From Dechloromonas denitrificans (GTDB lineage: Bacteria > Pseudomonadota > Gammaproteobacteria > Burkholderiales > Rhodocyclaceae), in NCBI RefSeq assembly GCF_020510685.1, contig NZ_CP075185.1, forward strand, positions 4,555,275 through 4,619,274: a stretch of DNA of 64,000 nucleotides, written 5' to 3'. Each line of letters starts with the position of its first letter. Position 1 is the first letter of the stretch. Below are positions 8,911 to 19,058 of the stretch, piece after piece. The translations under genes were made by a program, and so were the position numbers. Below the pieces are notes generated by a model. That model was not told the origin of the DNA, did no database searches, and saw only the letters and a program-made list of their open reading frames with translations.

Positions 8911-10983
8911 ATGCCGCACCTGCCTGACCGCTACGAAACCATCCGCGACTGCCGCACGCAGTACCTGAAGCTCCTCGGCGCCCTGCTGCGCAGCGGCGGC
9001 CAGCTATCAACCGCGGCCATCCACTCGATCCAGCATGGCGCGGCGGCCTATTTTGATGAAATGGTCGAAAGCAAGGGACGCGGCAGCTTCAAAGAAGAAG
9101 CCCATGGGTTGACCTCTTCGCGCATCACGCTGGTTGGCGAAGATGACCTGGAACTGGGCATCCGCCTCGACAACCTGAGCGCCAAGCTGTTCGAGACGAC
9201 AGGCAGCGATCTGTGGAAAATCCAGTTGCGTTTCGTCACGCTGCTCAAACGCCCGGATTTGGCGAGAACCAGCATTCCGGTCGGCCCGAAAGGAATCTGC
9301 CAGGGGCTCGACGAAATGTTCGTCGCCGCAGGCGCCATCGGCATCGACAAAAAATTGCAACAACTCGATCGGATCGAGACCACGCTTCAGGAAAACCTGC
9401 CGGCGCTCTACGCCGAACTCAACACCATTCTCGATCAGGCCGGCATCGAGACGGCCCAGCCGACCATCGTCACCTCCCAGGAGCCGCCCCGCCGGCCGAT
9501 GCAAGATAGCCCGGGGGTTTCGGCAAATGCGCTGCTCGCCCTGCAGCAGGCATTGCTCTCCCAGCTTCCCGGACTGCCCCAGGCCGCTCCGCAAGGCAGC
9601 GGCTCGGCGGCATCGTTGCTCAGTCAGGCCGCCATCGAACGCCTGACCTTCCGCCTCAACGAACTGGAGCAACGCGGCGGCTTTGCTCCCGCCCTCCGCA
9701 CCGGCAGTTCTCCCAGTCTCGAAGCGCTGATTCCAGGCCTGTTCTCGGACAACGAGACCAGCCAGGCGAGACAACCGAAATCCCTGAACTCCGGTGAACT
9801 GGGGATTCAGGCCGGCGCCCCAGAAGGGATCGCCATCGATACGCTGGCGATGATTTTCGAAGCGATATTCGCCAACCCGAGTATCCCCGACACCCTGAAA
9901 GCGGTGATTTCCAGCCTGCAAATCACCATGCTCAAACTGGCCATGCAGGATCCCGGCCTGTTTACCGACACCGCTCACCCGGCCCGCCTGTTGCTCGACC
10001 GGATGGGAGTCGCCGTACTCGGTCTGCCGATTGACGTGGCGGCCCGGCACCCGGTATGCGCCCGGCTGTTCGAAATCGCCGGGCAACTGCGCAGCCAATA
10101 CAGCGGCCAGATCGCCGCGGTCAGTAACGCCTTGGCCCAGGTGGAGGCGCTGATCGCCGAGCGCAATGCCGGCATCGTCAGTGCTGCCCAAGCCTATATC
10201 CCGCTGCTCAACCAGTTGGATCGCCGCGATCAGGCCGATATTGAGTCCGCACAGGCGATCGAGCAGTGGATCGAGGGCGGCGTGCCGGCCCCGATTCGCG
10301 ATTTTCTCGACAATATCTGGCGCCGGGTGCTGCAACTGGTCTGGCTAGAACATGGCCCGAACAGCACGCAGTGGCAGCAGCAGACGACGGCTATCGACGA
10401 TCTGCTCTGGACCTTCCAGCCCAAATCCGGCGATGACCGCAAGGCGCTGGCCAGGCGCCTGCCGGAAATACTGAAGCGACTGAAAGCCGGCATGGAACGC
10501 CTGGGCACCGCCGCCGAAATCCAGGCGGCTTTCCTCGACGACTGTTTTGCGCTGCAGACCCGGGCCATGCGGACAGCTTCCGTTGCCGACGAAAATCCAG
10601 TAACGCCGCCAATGCTCGCCAGCGTCCCGCGCCCGATGGGCGGTGAACCGGTAGCCGGCGAAATCGAGTCGGGTTCGCTGGTGCTGCGCACCCTTGATTT
10701 CTCCAGCAGCCGCCCGGCGCCAAGCCGCCCTTTGCCCTGCCGGCCCGGCGACTGGCTGGAAATCCGCCTCGACGGCGATGAAACCGGCGTTGCCCACCTC
10801 TGCCACATCAGCCCAAGCAGCCAGCGAGCGCTGCTCTACAACCCGGACAGCAAACTCGCCGTAGCCATCCATCCGGCCATTCTCGACAAACAGTTGCGCC
10901 AGGGGCTGGCCCGCATCAGCAGTTCCGCCTCGCTGTTCGATACGGCAGCCAACCGCGCATTGCGCCGGACAACTGCCCCCTGA
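8911..10983 (+). CDS. DUF1631 family protein, 690 aa
   Basis: The protein matches the DUF1631 family, which is long, helical, cytoplasmic and has no known enzymatic role. The N-terminal region (about 1-175) holds conserved blocks such as MVESKGRGSF and ITLVGEDDLELGIRLDNL. A Gln/Ala/Pro-rich linker (about 190-260) follows, then a helical middle and a compact C-terminal beta-rich part (about 590-660) with RPGDWLEIRLDGDE. It sits directly after slt and may be co-transcribed. Members occur widely in beta- and gammaproteobacteria. I would not assign a function. Confidence 0.85.
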   Translation: MPHLPDRYETIRDCRTQYLKLLGALLRSGGQLSTAAIHSIQHGAAAYFDEMVESKGRGSFKEEAHGLTSSRITLVGEDDLELGIRLDNLSAKLFETTGSDLWKIQLRFVTLLKRPDLARTSIPVGPKGICQGLDEMFVAAGAIGIDKKLQQLDRIETTLQENLPALYAELNTILDQAGIETAQPTIVTSQEPPRRPMQDSPGVSANALLALQQALLSQLPGLPQAAPQGSGSAASLLSQAAIERLTFRLNELEQRGGFAPALRTGSSPSLEALIPGLFSDNETSQARQPKSLNSGELGIQAGAPEGIAIDTLAMIFEAIFANPSIPDTLKAVISSLQITMLKLAMQDPGLFTDTAHPARLLLDRMGVAVLGLPIDVAARHPVCARLFEIAGQLRSQYSGQIAAVSNALAQVEALIAERNAGIVSAAQAYIPLLNQLDRRDQADIESAQAIEQWIEGGVPAPIRDFLDNIWRRVLQLVWLEHGPNSTQWQQQTTAIDDLLWTFQPKSGDDRKALARRLPEILKRLKAGMERLGTAAEIQAAFLDDCFALQTRAMRTASVADENPVTPPMLASVPRPMGGEPVAGEIESGSLVLRTLDFSSSRPAPSRPLPCRPGDWLEIRLDGDETGVAHLCHISPSSQRALLYNPDSKLAVAIHPAILDKQLRQGLARISSSASLFDTAANRALRRTTAP

Positions 10984-11059
10984 CGGCGACAAGCCTGCCC
11001 GAATGGCGGCAAATTGCCTTAAAATCCGTGTTTTACGAAACAAGTTTCCGGGATTCCAC

Positions 11060-12022
11060 ATGGACATCAAAAAGGTCTTGCTGCTGGGGGGTAGCGGTTT
11101 TGTCGGTACCTATATCGTCAATCGCCTGTCGCAACGCGGCATCGAAGTCACCGTTCCGACCCGTCGCCGCGAACGGACCAAGGCGCTGATCATGCAGCCC
11201 GGCGTCGACATGCCGGAAACCAATATCAACTGCGAACAGACCCTGACCGAACTGATGCGCGGCCACGATGCGGTGATTAACCTGGTCGGCGTACTGCACA
11301 GCCGCGACGTGCAGTTTCCGTACAGCCGCGATTTCGCCGAAGCCCATGTCGAACTGCCGAAGAAGATCGTCGCCGCCTGCAAGGCTGCCGGCGTCCGCCG
11401 CCTGGTCCATATGAGCGCCCTGAAGGCCGATCCCAAGGGGCCGTCCGAATACCTCGCCTCGAAGGGTGACGGCGAAGCGATCGTGCTCGGCGCCAAGGCC
11501 GACCTGGATGTCACGGTCTTCCGTCCTTCGGTCATTTTCGGCCTCGGCGACTCCTTCCTGACGATGTTTGCCAAGGTCCTGAAAAAAGCCCCGTTCTTCC
11601 CGCTCGGCTTTGGCCAGGCTCGCTTCCAGCCGGTCTGGGCAGCCGATGTGGCCGATGCCTTCGTCGATAGCCTGGGCGATGCCTCGACCTTCGGCCAGGC
11701 CTACGACCTCGTCGGCCCCAAGGTTTACACACTGCGCGAACTGGTTGATTACGCCGCCGAGCTGACCGGCAGCAGCAGCCGCATCATTCCCTTGTCGGAA
11801 GGCTGGGCCTATCTGCAGGCCGGCCTGATGTGGCTGGCCCCGCAACCGCTGATGTCGCCGGACAACCTGCGTTCGATGCAGGTCGACAGCGTCTGCGAAG
11901 GCAGTTGCAAGCCGCCGGCCAACTGGCAACCGACCGCGCTGGAAGCCATTGCCCCGAGCTACATCGCCCTCAACACGCCGAAAGGCAAGCTCGAGCGCTT
12001 CCGCTTCCGCGCCGGCCGCTAG
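11060..12022 (+). CDS. NAD(P)-dependent epimerase-like protein, complex I NDUFA9 family
   Basis: The 320-residue protein is an extended short-chain dehydrogenase with the nucleotide loop GGSGFVGTYI at its start. It is closest in feel to the NDUFA9 subunit family, whose bacterial members are often annotated near quinone or respiratory functions. ATG at 11060 is preferred over an upstream in-frame start at 11003, because the preceding residues are poor and the -10-like TAAAAT (11020-11025) lies in that stretch. cca follows after 15 bases. The substrate is unknown. Confidence 0.85.
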   Translation: MDIKKVLLLGGSGFVGTYIVNRLSQRGIEVTVPTRRRERTKALIMQPGVDMPETNINCEQTLTELMRGHDAVINLVGVLHSRDVQFPYSRDFAEAHVELPKKIVAACKAAGVRRLVHMSALKADPKGPSEYLASKGDGEAIVLGAKADLDVTVFRPSVIFGLGDSFLTMFAKVLKKAPFFPLGFGQARFQPVWAADVADAFVDSLGDASTFGQAYDLVGPKVYTLRELVDYAAELTGSSSRIIPLSEGWAYLQAGLMWLAPQPLMSPDNLRSMQVDSVCEGSCKPPANWQPTALEAIAPSYIALNTPKGKLERFRFRAGR

Positions 12023-12037
12023 GCCAGGAAGCCGCCG

Positions 12038-13261
12038 ATGGAAATCTACGTCGTCGGCGGCGCCGTCCGCGACGAACTGCTTGGCCGGCCGAATGCCGAC
12101 CGCGACTATGTCGTGGTCGGCGCCACGCCGAAAACCATGCTGGCCCAGGGCTTTCGCCCGGTCGGCAAAGACTTCCCGGTGTTCCTGCACCCGCAAAGCC
12201 ACGAGGAATATGCGCTGGCCCGCACCGAGCGCAAGAGTGGTCACGGTTACCACGGCTTCACTTTTCATGCCGCACCCGACGTCACGCTCGAAGAGGATCT
12301 CGCCCGGCGCGACCTGACCATCAATGCGATGGCCCGGGCGGCAGACGGCACGCTGATCGATCCCTACAACGGCCAACGCGATCTGCAGGCGAGAATCCTG
12401 CGCCACGTCGGTCCGGCTTTTGCCGAAGACCCGGTACGCATCCTGCGCATTGCCCGCTTCGCCGCACGCTTCAACGAATTTTCAGTGGCGCCGGAAACCA
12501 TGGCGCTGATACGCGACATGGTTACCAGCGGCGAGGTCGATCATCTGGTCGCCGAGCGCGTCTGGCAGGAGCTGGCCAAGGGCCTGATGGAAGACCGTCC
12601 ATCCCGGATGTTCGCGGTACTGCGCGACTGTGGTGCGCTAGCCCGCTTGCTGCCCGAGGTCGATGCGCTATTCGGGGTACCGCAAAGGCCGGACTATCAC
12701 CCGGAAATCGATACCGGCATTCACACCATGATGGTCATCGACCAGTCAGCCCGCTACGGCCTGACGCTGGCCGGGCGCTTCGCTGCGCTGACCCACGATC
12801 TCGGCAAGGCCCTGACGCCGGCCGATGTGCTGCCACGGCACATCGGGCATGAAGAACGCAGCTACCGCCTGACTGAGCAATTGTGCCAGCGCCTGCGTGT
12901 GCCCAACGACTGCCGCGATCTGGCGCTGCTGATGGCGCGCTACCACGGCAACATCCATCGGGCCGTCGAGTTGAAAGCGAGCACTATCGTCGGACTGCTG
13001 GAAAAGACCGATGCGCTGCGCCGTCCCGATCGCTTCCGCCAACTGCTCGAGGCCTGCCGCTGCGATTACACCGGACGCCTGGGCTGGGAAAGCCACCCCT
13101 ACGACAGCCCGCAGCGCCTACTCACGGCGCTGGCTGCGGTCACTGCCGTGGCCGCCGGCAAAATCGCGGCCGACTGTGCCGACAAGACAAAAATCCCCGA
13201 ACGCATCCATGCCGCCCGGATCAGCGCCGTCAAGCAGGCGCTAAATGATTCGCGAGATTAG
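12038..13261 (+). CDS. cca: CCA-adding tRNA nucleotidyltransferase (multifunctional)
   Basis: This enzyme adds or repairs the 3' CCA of tRNA. The 407-residue length and domain order match the multifunctional form. The nucleotidyltransferase head has [10 protein letters not shown] and the DRDYVVVG metal motif. Next come the [13 protein letters not shown] and [12 protein letters not shown] blocks, then an HD phosphohydrolase domain with HTMMV and the THDLGK pair. It overlaps the convergent DUF2905 gene by 21 bases. Confidence 0.95.
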   Translation: MEIYVVGGAVRDELLGRPNADRDYVVVGATPKTMLAQGFRPVGKDFPVFLHPQSHEEYALARTERKSGHGYHGFTFHAAPDVTLEEDLARRDLTINAMARAADGTLIDPYNGQRDLQARILRHVGPAFAEDPVRILRIARFAARFNEFSVAPETMALIRDMVTSGEVDHLVAERVWQELAKGLMEDRPSRMFAVLRDCGALARLLPEVDALFGVPQRPDYHPEIDTGIHTMMVIDQSARYGLTLAGRFAALTHDLGKALTPADVLPRHIGHEERSYRLTEQLCQRLRVPNDCRDLALLMARYHGNIHRAVELKASTIVGLLEKTDALRRPDRFRQLLEACRCDYTGRLGWESHPYDSPQRLLTALAAVTAVAAGKIAADCADKTKIPERIHAARISAVKQALNDSRD

Positions 13262-13438
13262 CCAGATCAGTAGCGAGCAGATGATGACCGAAGCAAACGG
13301 AAAGACGTAAGGCCGACCGCGAAAGCGGAAAGCGATGTCGCCGGGCAACTTGCCGAAGCGGACAAAACGCGCGAGATGCGGGCCGATGATGCCGAGCAGG
13401 AAAATCGCGATGACCAGCGTCAATATCCACTTGAACAT
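13241..13438 (-). CDS. DUF2905 small membrane protein, 65 aa
   Basis: The product has two hydrophobic segments flanking a basic middle with the conserved block [21 protein letters not shown]. This is the pattern of DUF2905 inner-membrane proteins. Function is unknown. Its stop overlaps the end of cca on the other strand. The divergent hydrolase at 13497 starts 58 bases from its start codon. Confidence 0.85.
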   Translation of the reverse strand: MFKWILTLVIAIFLLGIIGPHLARFVRFGKLPGDIAFRFRGRPYVFPFASVIICSLLIWLISRII

Positions 13439-13496
13439 TTACCTTGTGCCCGAGTTTAAACCGGCATTTAATCACGCCTTACCCCATTAGGTTGCC

Positions 13497-14303
13497 ATGA
13501 TAAAAACACAAACCGTCGAAGGTCTCGAAGTCCATTTCTGCCTTCCGACCAAAAAGACAACCCGCCCGCCGGTGCTGTTCATTCATGGCGCCTTTGCCGG
13601 AGGCTGGATGTGGACCGAAACCTTCATGCCCTTCCTGGCCAAGGCCGGCTATCCCTGCTACGCGCTATCGCTGCGCGGCCATGGCGGCAGTCACGGCCGG
13701 GAGCACATCGACTGGCACTCGGTCAGCGATTATGTCGATGACGTCAAGATCGTCGTCGACTGGCTCGGCCAAGCACCGGTGCTGGTCGGCCACTCGATGG
13801 GCGGCTTCCTCGCCCAGAAATTTCTCGAACACCACGAAACGCCGGGCGTGGCACTGGTCTGCTCGGTGCCGCCACAAGGCCTGATCGCCTCGCAATTTCA
13901 CCTGATGTTCCAGAAGCCGCACCTGTTCTCGGAAATCAACCGGATCATGGAGGGCGATTACACGGACACCAACACGCTCCGTGAAGCCCTGTTTGCCGGC
14001 GAGGTGGACGAAGCCATGCTGACGCTCTGGCTGACGCAAATGCAGGCCGAATCGCATCGCGCCCTGTGGGACATGTCAATGTTCAACCTGCCCAACCTGC
14101 ACGCCATGCGCCGTCCGCCGATGCTTATTCTCGGTGCCGAACACGATGTGCTGGTGCCGGCCTTCCTGGTCCAGACCACGGCGCACACTTATGGGTTGCC
14201 GGCGCACATCTTCCGGGACATGGGCCACGCCGTGACCCACGAAAAAGAGTGGCCGCTGGTAGCGGCCACTCTGCGCGACTGGTTGAACGACATCAAGCCT
14301 TGA
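13497..14303 (+). CDS. Alpha/beta hydrolase, 268 aa
   Basis: A cytoplasmic alpha/beta-hydrolase fold protein. The oxyanion region is FIHGAFAGGW, the nucleophile elbow is GHSMGG, the acid is in GAEHDVLVPA and the histidine in DMGHAV. A cap of about residues 130-190 separates the elbow from the acid. The substrate cannot be read from the sequence. The stop overlaps the convergent YjfB-like gene by 11 bases. Confidence 0.85.
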   Translation: MIKTQTVEGLEVHFCLPTKKTTRPPVLFIHGAFAGGWMWTETFMPFLAKAGYPCYALSLRGHGGSHGREHIDWHSVSDYVDDVKIVVDWLGQAPVLVGHSMGGFLAQKFLEHHETPGVALVCSVPPQGLIASQFHLMFQKPHLFSEINRIMEGDYTDTNTLREALFAGEVDEAMLTLWLTQMQAESHRALWDMSMFNLPNLHAMRRPPMLILGAEHDVLVPAFLVQTTAHTYGLPAHIFRDMGHAVTHEKEWPLVAATLRDWLNDIKP

Positions 14304-14484
14304 CGTCGATGCTGTTACCCAGGTTCGGCGGATTGCTGGACACCTGTGGCAGGGCCTGCAGCAATTGCATGGCCCCTTGTTCCTGAATATCCAGCGCCTT
14401 CTTGAGTACCTGTATCCCGACCGCGTCACCGGTCGCAGATGAAGACAGGGCGCTGCTCAAACTGCCGACTGACGATATATCCAT
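14293..14484 (-). CDS. YjfB-family putative motility protein, 63 aa
   Basis: This short Ser/Ala-rich protein has the pattern of the YjfB family: MDISSVGSL at the start, a central helix with VLKKALDIQEQGAMQLLQAL, and a Pro/Asn-rich tail. The family is annotated as putative motility proteins but has no proven role. No flagellar genes lie nearby in this window. Confidence 0.75.
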   Translation of the reverse strand: MDISSVGSLSSALSSSATGDAVGIQVLKKALDIQEQGAMQLLQALPQVSSNPPNLGNSIDVKA

Positions 14485-14547
14485 GTTGCGTTTGCTCCTG
14501 ATCGGTCACATTATTAGCTCAGTGTAGCCATAAATTTTCCAAGTGCA

Positions 14548-15507
14548 ATGAGCAATACGGGCAAGTCTGAAACCGCTTCCGCCATCAGCGATGCGATCCG
14601 CGCCAAGCGCGAACGCAAGACCGGTATTGCCGACGATATCGCCTCACTGGAAGCCTCCTTGCTCGCCGATATCGAAGCCTTCGACCTCGATGCCGCCGAG
14701 CGCCAGGCCCGGCGCGAGCAGAGCACCAGCGTCGGGGCGGGGATGAGCGATCCGTCGCTGGTCTTCCCGGAAATCGTTCCGGACAGCGCGCCGCACCAGC
14801 CGAAGGAAAAGCCGGTCGTCACGCCAGCCAGCGAGCCGGAACTGAAGATCGAAGGCGGCAGCTTGCTCGGCCAGCTGCGCCAGCAAGCCGAAATCCGCCA
14901 GCGCGAACTGCATTCGGCGGTCGCCGAACGGACATTGGTCAATGAGCTGATCGATCAGGCGCTGAAGCGCGTTTTCTTCTATCTGCACGACTTTGTCCAA
15001 CAGCTGAATATCGTCAAACCGGCCATCCCGCGCGATTACCCCTTGCTCGAGCACTATCTGCTGAACCAGTTGAGCTGGCAGGAAGGTTTTGCCGATTATC
15101 GAACACAGAGCCAGAGTGCCGGCGCCCTGGTCGAACTGGTCACCTTCACCTATCGCCTGAACGGCATCGGCTTGCCGGTCATCGAACGCCATGGGCCGGC
15201 CATCGAGCGCTTCCGGACCATGCTTTTCGACTACGGTCTGCCCTTCGACTGCAAGGAATTCAAGAACCAGCGCAGTTATGTCGAACGCGCCGAGTTCCTG
15301 ATTCGCAGTGAAATCAGTGTCAGTGCCCGCTGGCGAGCGGATTTTGCCAACGGCTTGCTGATCCTCGAAACGCGTAATCTCGAGCGGCTGGGCAGCGCGG
15401 TCTACAGCATCCGCCCACAGCTGGTCGACATGCCGCTACTCGAGGAGTTCGGCCGCCTGGTCATCGGCCAGGCCAACCGCTTCCGCGAGCAGGTCAGCCG
15501 CCACTAG
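14548..15507 (+). CDS. Conserved hypothetical protein, 319 aa
   Basis: I do not recognise a named family. Residues 1-100 are charged and low in complexity. The rest is a compact helical domain with LLGQLRQQAEIRQREL, a hydrophobic VNELIDQALKRVFFYLHDFV and a RSYVERAEFLIRSE stretch. There is no signal peptide or membrane segment, so it is probably cytoplasmic. It starts 63 bases from the divergent YjfB-like gene and ends one base before the convergent methyltransferase stop. Confidence 0.75.
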   Translation: MSNTGKSETASAISDAIRAKRERKTGIADDIASLEASLLADIEAFDLDAAERQARREQSTSVGAGMSDPSLVFPEIVPDSAPHQPKEKPVVTPASEPELKIEGGSLLGQLRQQAEIRQRELHSAVAERTLVNELIDQALKRVFFYLHDFVQQLNIVKPAIPRDYPLLEHYLLNQLSWQEGFADYRTQSQSAGALVELVTFTYRLNGIGLPVIERHGPAIERFRTMLFDYGLPFDCKEFKNQRSYVERAEFLIRSEISVSARWRADFANGLLILETRNLERLGSAVYSIRPQLVDMPLLEEFGRLVIGQANRFREQVSRH

Positions 15508-15508
15508 G

Positions 15509-16669
15509 CTACAGGCGACGGCTCTGATCGCCGCTGGCAAAACCGCACAGGCCTTCGTCGATACCGCGACCGATGGCGATGACCTTGAATAGTTCGCCCA
15601 TCTCGTGCGGCATCAACAGCTTGTTCACAGCCCCGCCGGCCCGGATGTAGTCCGGCGTTCCGTTGGGGATTTCGGCCAGGCGGTCGAGAATGCCGCAATT
15701 GAGCAGGAACTGCCCCTGGCTGGCATAGCCGAGCAGTTCCAGGCCGGCGCCATGTGCCGCGGCGATGATCGCCGTGAAATCGACGTGTACCGTGACGTCC
15801 TGCAGGCCCGGCAGATAAAACGGATCCGGATGGGAATGGTGACGGTAATGGCACATCAGCGTGCCGCGGCCGCGCTGCTGATGGTAAAACTCGCGCCGCG
15901 GAAAGCCGTAGTCGATCAGCAACAAGGCGCCGCGCTGCAGGCGATGCCCCCATTCCGCTGCCCAGGCCCGGTTGGACAGGCTGATTTCACTTTCAAACCC
16001 GGGCGGCAGCGTGCATTGCTCACCGATTTCCTCGGCTGCCGCCAGCAGCGGCCCGCTGGCTGGACGTTCGCTCCACGTGAAACATTCTTCGGTATCGATC
16101 GCCACGCCCCGGGCAAAAATCCCGTTGTCGCGCCAGGCAACGACATCGGCCGGCATCGCATCGAGCAATTCGTTGGCCACCACGGCACCGGAAAACTGTT
16201 CCGGCAACTGATCCAGCCAATCGACCCGGGCCAGCAGATGCGGCGCCGCCGCCGCGATGGTTTCGCGCTGACGTTGGCGCAGGTCGGCTGACAGATCGAG
16301 GATGGAATAGCGCTCGGGAAGGGCCTGCCGACGCTCCAGATCGAGCAACAGATCGGCCGCCAGACGCCCGGAGCCGGCCCCAACCTCGAGGATGGCAGGG
16401 GCGGACAGCGCCATCACCTGAGCCACCTGCCGGGCCAGCGCCTGCCCGAACAACCCGGTCATTTCCGGCGCCGTGACGAAATCGCCGGCCGTACCGAATT
16501 TTCTCGATCCGGCCGAGTAATAACCGAGTCCGGGCGCGTAGAGCAGCAGTTCCATGCACCGCGAAAAGGGAATCCAGCCGCCGGCCGCGGCAATTTCGCG
16601 GATGATGGCCTGACGCAAGCCCTGACTGTGGGCCAGGGCATCCGGATCGGGAATCGGCAGATTATTCAT
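15509..16669 (-). CDS. SAM-dependent methyltransferase, MidA/NDUFAF7 family
   Basis: The 386-residue protein belongs to the family of MidA/NDUFAF7, which in mitochondria methylates an arginine of a complex I subunit. Seen here: the N-terminal GDFVTAPEMTGLFGQALA block, then SAM motif I ILEVGAGSGRLAADLL near residue 95, and the conserved LLDAMPADV and LLIDYGFPR regions. The bacterial substrate is not established. A weak parS-like site lies inside the gene at 16070-16083. Confidence 0.85.
   Translation of the reverse strand: MNNLPIPDPDALAHSQGLRQAIIREIAAAGGWIPFSRCMELLLYAPGLGYYSAGSRKFGTAGDFVTAPEMTGLFGQALARQVAQVMALSAPAILEVGAGSGRLAADLLLDLERRQALPERYSILDLSADLRQRQRETIAAAAPHLLARVDWLDQLPEQFSGAVVANELLDAMPADVVAWRDNGIFARGVAIDTEECFTWSERPASGPLLAAAEEIGEQCTLPPGFESEISLSNRAWAAEWGHRLQRGALLLIDYGFPRREFYHQQRGRGTLMCHYRHHSHPDPFYLPGLQDVTVHVDFTAIIAAAHGAGLELLGYASQGQFLLNCGILDRLAEIPNGTPDYIRAGGAVNKLLMPHEMGELFKVIAIGRGIDEGLCGFASGDQSRRL
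16070..16083. other. parS-like site (two mismatches)
   Basis: GCTCCACGTGAAAC keeps the CACGTGAAAC half of the parS palindrome but has two changes in the other half. It lies in the methyltransferase coding region, 13.2 kb from the better site at 29264. Confidence 0.4.
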
Positions 16670-16765
16670 GGAGCCTCGCTAAAACGCGGATTTTAGCGGT
16701 CAACGCCGGCCGGCAGCCGTTGCCTGTGCTATTTTTTCGTCTGTCCCTCTGGAGGAGACCGGGAA

Positions 16766-17908
16766 GTGCACGTCAAACAAATAATTATTCGCCAACCGTC
16801 CGAACTGGCTGACAAGCTGCCCATCCTGCACGACACGGATCCGGCCCTGCTGCTCGTTTTTGGCTCGGTCGAGCACCTGAGCGCAGCGGGTTTCAGCGAA
16901 GCGCTGCGCAACAGCTTTCCGCGGGCTCTTCTGCTCGGTTGTTCGACCGCCGGCGAAATCAACCCGGAAGGCGTCGCTGACGGCAGTTGCACGATCACCG
17001 CCCTGCATTTCGAGCATATCCGGCTGACCCAGGGGGCCACCCGCCTGGCCGGCATGGAGGATTCCTTTGCTGCCGGTCAGCAGCTCGGACGCGAAATCGC
17101 CACAGCCGGCCTCAAGGCGGTGCTGGTCTTCGGGCCCGGCGTGAAGATCAACGGCAGTGCGCTGGTCAATGGCATCACCAGCATCATCGGTCCCGAGATT
17201 CCGATCACCGGCGGTCTGGCCGGCGATGCTGCCGCCTTCAAACGGACGTTCACCCTCGGCAAGGCAGGCGTCGCCGACGACAACGTGGTGGCCGTCGGAC
17301 TGAGCGGCGAGCAATTGCGCTTCGCCCACGGCTCATTTGGCGGCTGGGAAGCTTTCGGTCCGGCCCGCAAGGTGACCCGGTGCGCCGGCAATATCCTCTA
17401 CGAACTGGATGGTGAGCCGGCGCTCGACATCTACAAGCGTTATCTCGGCGAACATGCCCGGGGACTGCCGGCCTCCGGCCTGCTTTTCCCGTTTGCCATG
17501 CTCGGCGAAGACCACAATGCCACGGGCCTGATTCGCACCATCCTCGGCATTGACGAAACGACGGGTAGCCTGACCCTGGCTGGTGAAATCGATGCCGATG
17601 GCTACCTGAAGCTGATGCATGCCAGCACCGACAAACTGGTCAACGGCGCCGAACAGGCAGCCGAAGCCGCCGCCACGATGCTCGAGATGGCAAACCCGGG
17701 GGTCGCCATTCTGGTCAGTTGCGTCGGCCGAAAACTGGTAATGGGAAACCGGGTAGACGAAGAGGTCGAGGCCGTGGGCGCGGTTTTCGGCAACAGGGCG
17801 GTCCTCACCGGCTTCTATTCCTACGGCGAGATCAGTCCCTTCGCGCCCGGCGCCTCATGCAAGCTGCACAACCAGACCATGACCATCACCTATCTCGGCG
17901 AAGACTGA
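16766..17908 (+). CDS. FIST domain sensory protein, 380 aa
   Basis: The protein has an N-terminal FIST domain (about 20-215: LLLGCSTAGEI, GGLAGDAAAF) and a FIST_C domain (about 220-370: GLLFPFAM, GYLKLMHAS, FYSYGEISPF). FIST domains are predicted small-ligand sensors, possibly for amino acids, usually found with signalling partners. Here it stands alone with no fused output domain. The start is GTG at 16766, supported by a strong GGAGGAGA Shine-Dalgarno 8 bases upstream. Ligand and partner are unknown. Confidence 0.88.
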   Translation: MHVKQIIIRQPSELADKLPILHDTDPALLLVFGSVEHLSAAGFSEALRNSFPRALLLGCSTAGEINPEGVADGSCTITALHFEHIRLTQGATRLAGMEDSFAAGQQLGREIATAGLKAVLVFGPGVKINGSALVNGITSIIGPEIPITGGLAGDAAAFKRTFTLGKAGVADDNVVAVGLSGEQLRFAHGSFGGWEAFGPARKVTRCAGNILYELDGEPALDIYKRYLGEHARGLPASGLLFPFAMLGEDHNATGLIRTILGIDETTGSLTLAGEIDADGYLKLMHASTDKLVNGAEQAAEAAATMLEMANPGVAILVSCVGRKLVMGNRVDEEVEAVGAVFGNRAVLTGFYSYGEISPFAPGASCKLHNQTMTITYLGED

Positions 17909-18130
17909 CCAACCCGCCGACGGAAGGCCCGCCCGGTGATGCTGCACAGCCGGTTCTCGGGCATGGCGAGGGAACCTGTCGCAAGCGATTTATTCGAACG
18001 TGAAATACCCGTCATTTCGCCGCATCTAAAGCTCGTTGCCGCCAACATCTCAAGGTAAACTCGCCCTTTCGCGATCGGCCGCCGCCTTCCTTCAGGCGTT
18101 CGTCCCGCCCCTACAGCACTGCCTGCTCCC

Positions 18131-18994
18131 ATGACAAGCTCGAATACCCTGCAAAAACTCCGCAAATTCCTTGAGGGCCGCACCGGCAAGGCCATCGGCG
18201 ACTACAACATGATCGAGAACGGCGACACGGTTCTCGTCTGCTGCTCCGGCGGCAAGGACTCCTACACCCTGCTGGCCATGTTGATGGCTCTGCAGCAACG
18301 CGCGCCGGTCAAATTCCGCTTGATCGCGATGAACCTCGACCAGAAGCAACCGGGCTTCCCGGCCGACGTACTGCCAGGCTATTTCGAATCGATCGGCGTC
18401 GAATACCGGATTGTCGAGGCCGATACCTATTCGGTGGTCAAGGACAAGATCCCTGAAGGCAAGACGACCTGCTCGCTGTGCTCGCGACTGCGTCGCGGCA
18501 TCATCTACCGGACCGCCAAGGAACTGGGCGCCAACAAGATTGCCCTCGGCCACCATCGCGACGACATGGTGCATACCCTGTTCCTCAACATGCTGTTTGG
18601 CGGCAAGCTGAAAGCCATGCCGCCCAAGCTGGTCACCGATGACAAGGCGCACGTCGTTATCCGGCCGCTCGCCTATTGCCCCGAGAATGAAATCGCCAGA
18701 TTTGCCCGTGGCATGGAATTCCCGATCATTCCCTGCAACCTCTGCGGCTCGCAAGAGAATCTGCAACGGCAGAAAATCAAGGAAATGATGCAGGGCTGGG
18801 ACAAACGCTTTCCCGGCCGTACCGAAGCCGTTTTTACCGCCATGCAAAACATCGTTCCATCGCACCTGGCCGACAACGCACTCTTCGATTTTCGCGGGCT
18901 GACCCTCGACACACCGGTGGAGGAGGGTGATATTGCCTTTGACGAACCGGAAATCGCGATGACCGGAATGATTCCGTTAAGCCTGTCGGCATAA
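18131..18994 (+). CDS. ttcA: tRNA 2-thiocytidine(32) synthetase
   Basis: TtcA thiolates cytidine 32 in tRNA, using ATP and an iron-sulfur cluster. The 287-residue protein has the PP-loop [12 protein letters not shown] near the N-terminus. It also has the family cysteine pair in [12 protein letters not shown] and a third Cys in IPCNLCGSQ. The upstream 222 bases (17909-18130) contain no gene and no motif I can defend. Confidence 0.93.
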   Translation: MTSSNTLQKLRKFLEGRTGKAIGDYNMIENGDTVLVCCSGGKDSYTLLAMLMALQQRAPVKFRLIAMNLDQKQPGFPADVLPGYFESIGVEYRIVEADTYSVVKDKIPEGKTTCSLCSRLRRGIIYRTAKELGANKIALGHHRDDMVHTLFLNMLFGGKLKAMPPKLVTDDKAHVVIRPLAYCPENEIARFARGMEFPIIPCNLCGSQENLQRQKIKEMMQGWDKRFPGRTEAVFTAMQNIVPSHLADNALFDFRGLTLDTPVEEGDIAFDEPEIAMTGMIPLSLSA

Positions 18995-19017
18995 TGCGAA
19001 AAATGCTCAATTCATCA

Positions 19018-19023
19018 TATAAT
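19018..19023 (+). promoter_or_regulatory. Perfect TATAAT -10 element before the cyclase-FHA gene
   Basis: TATAAT at 19018-19023 puts transcription start near 19030. No good -35 is visible. This position makes ATG 19059 a better start than TTG 19038, because the latter would leave almost no leader. Confidence 0.45.
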
Positions 19024-19058
19024 CGCGAGCACAACACTTGACGAATCCGCCGCCCTCG

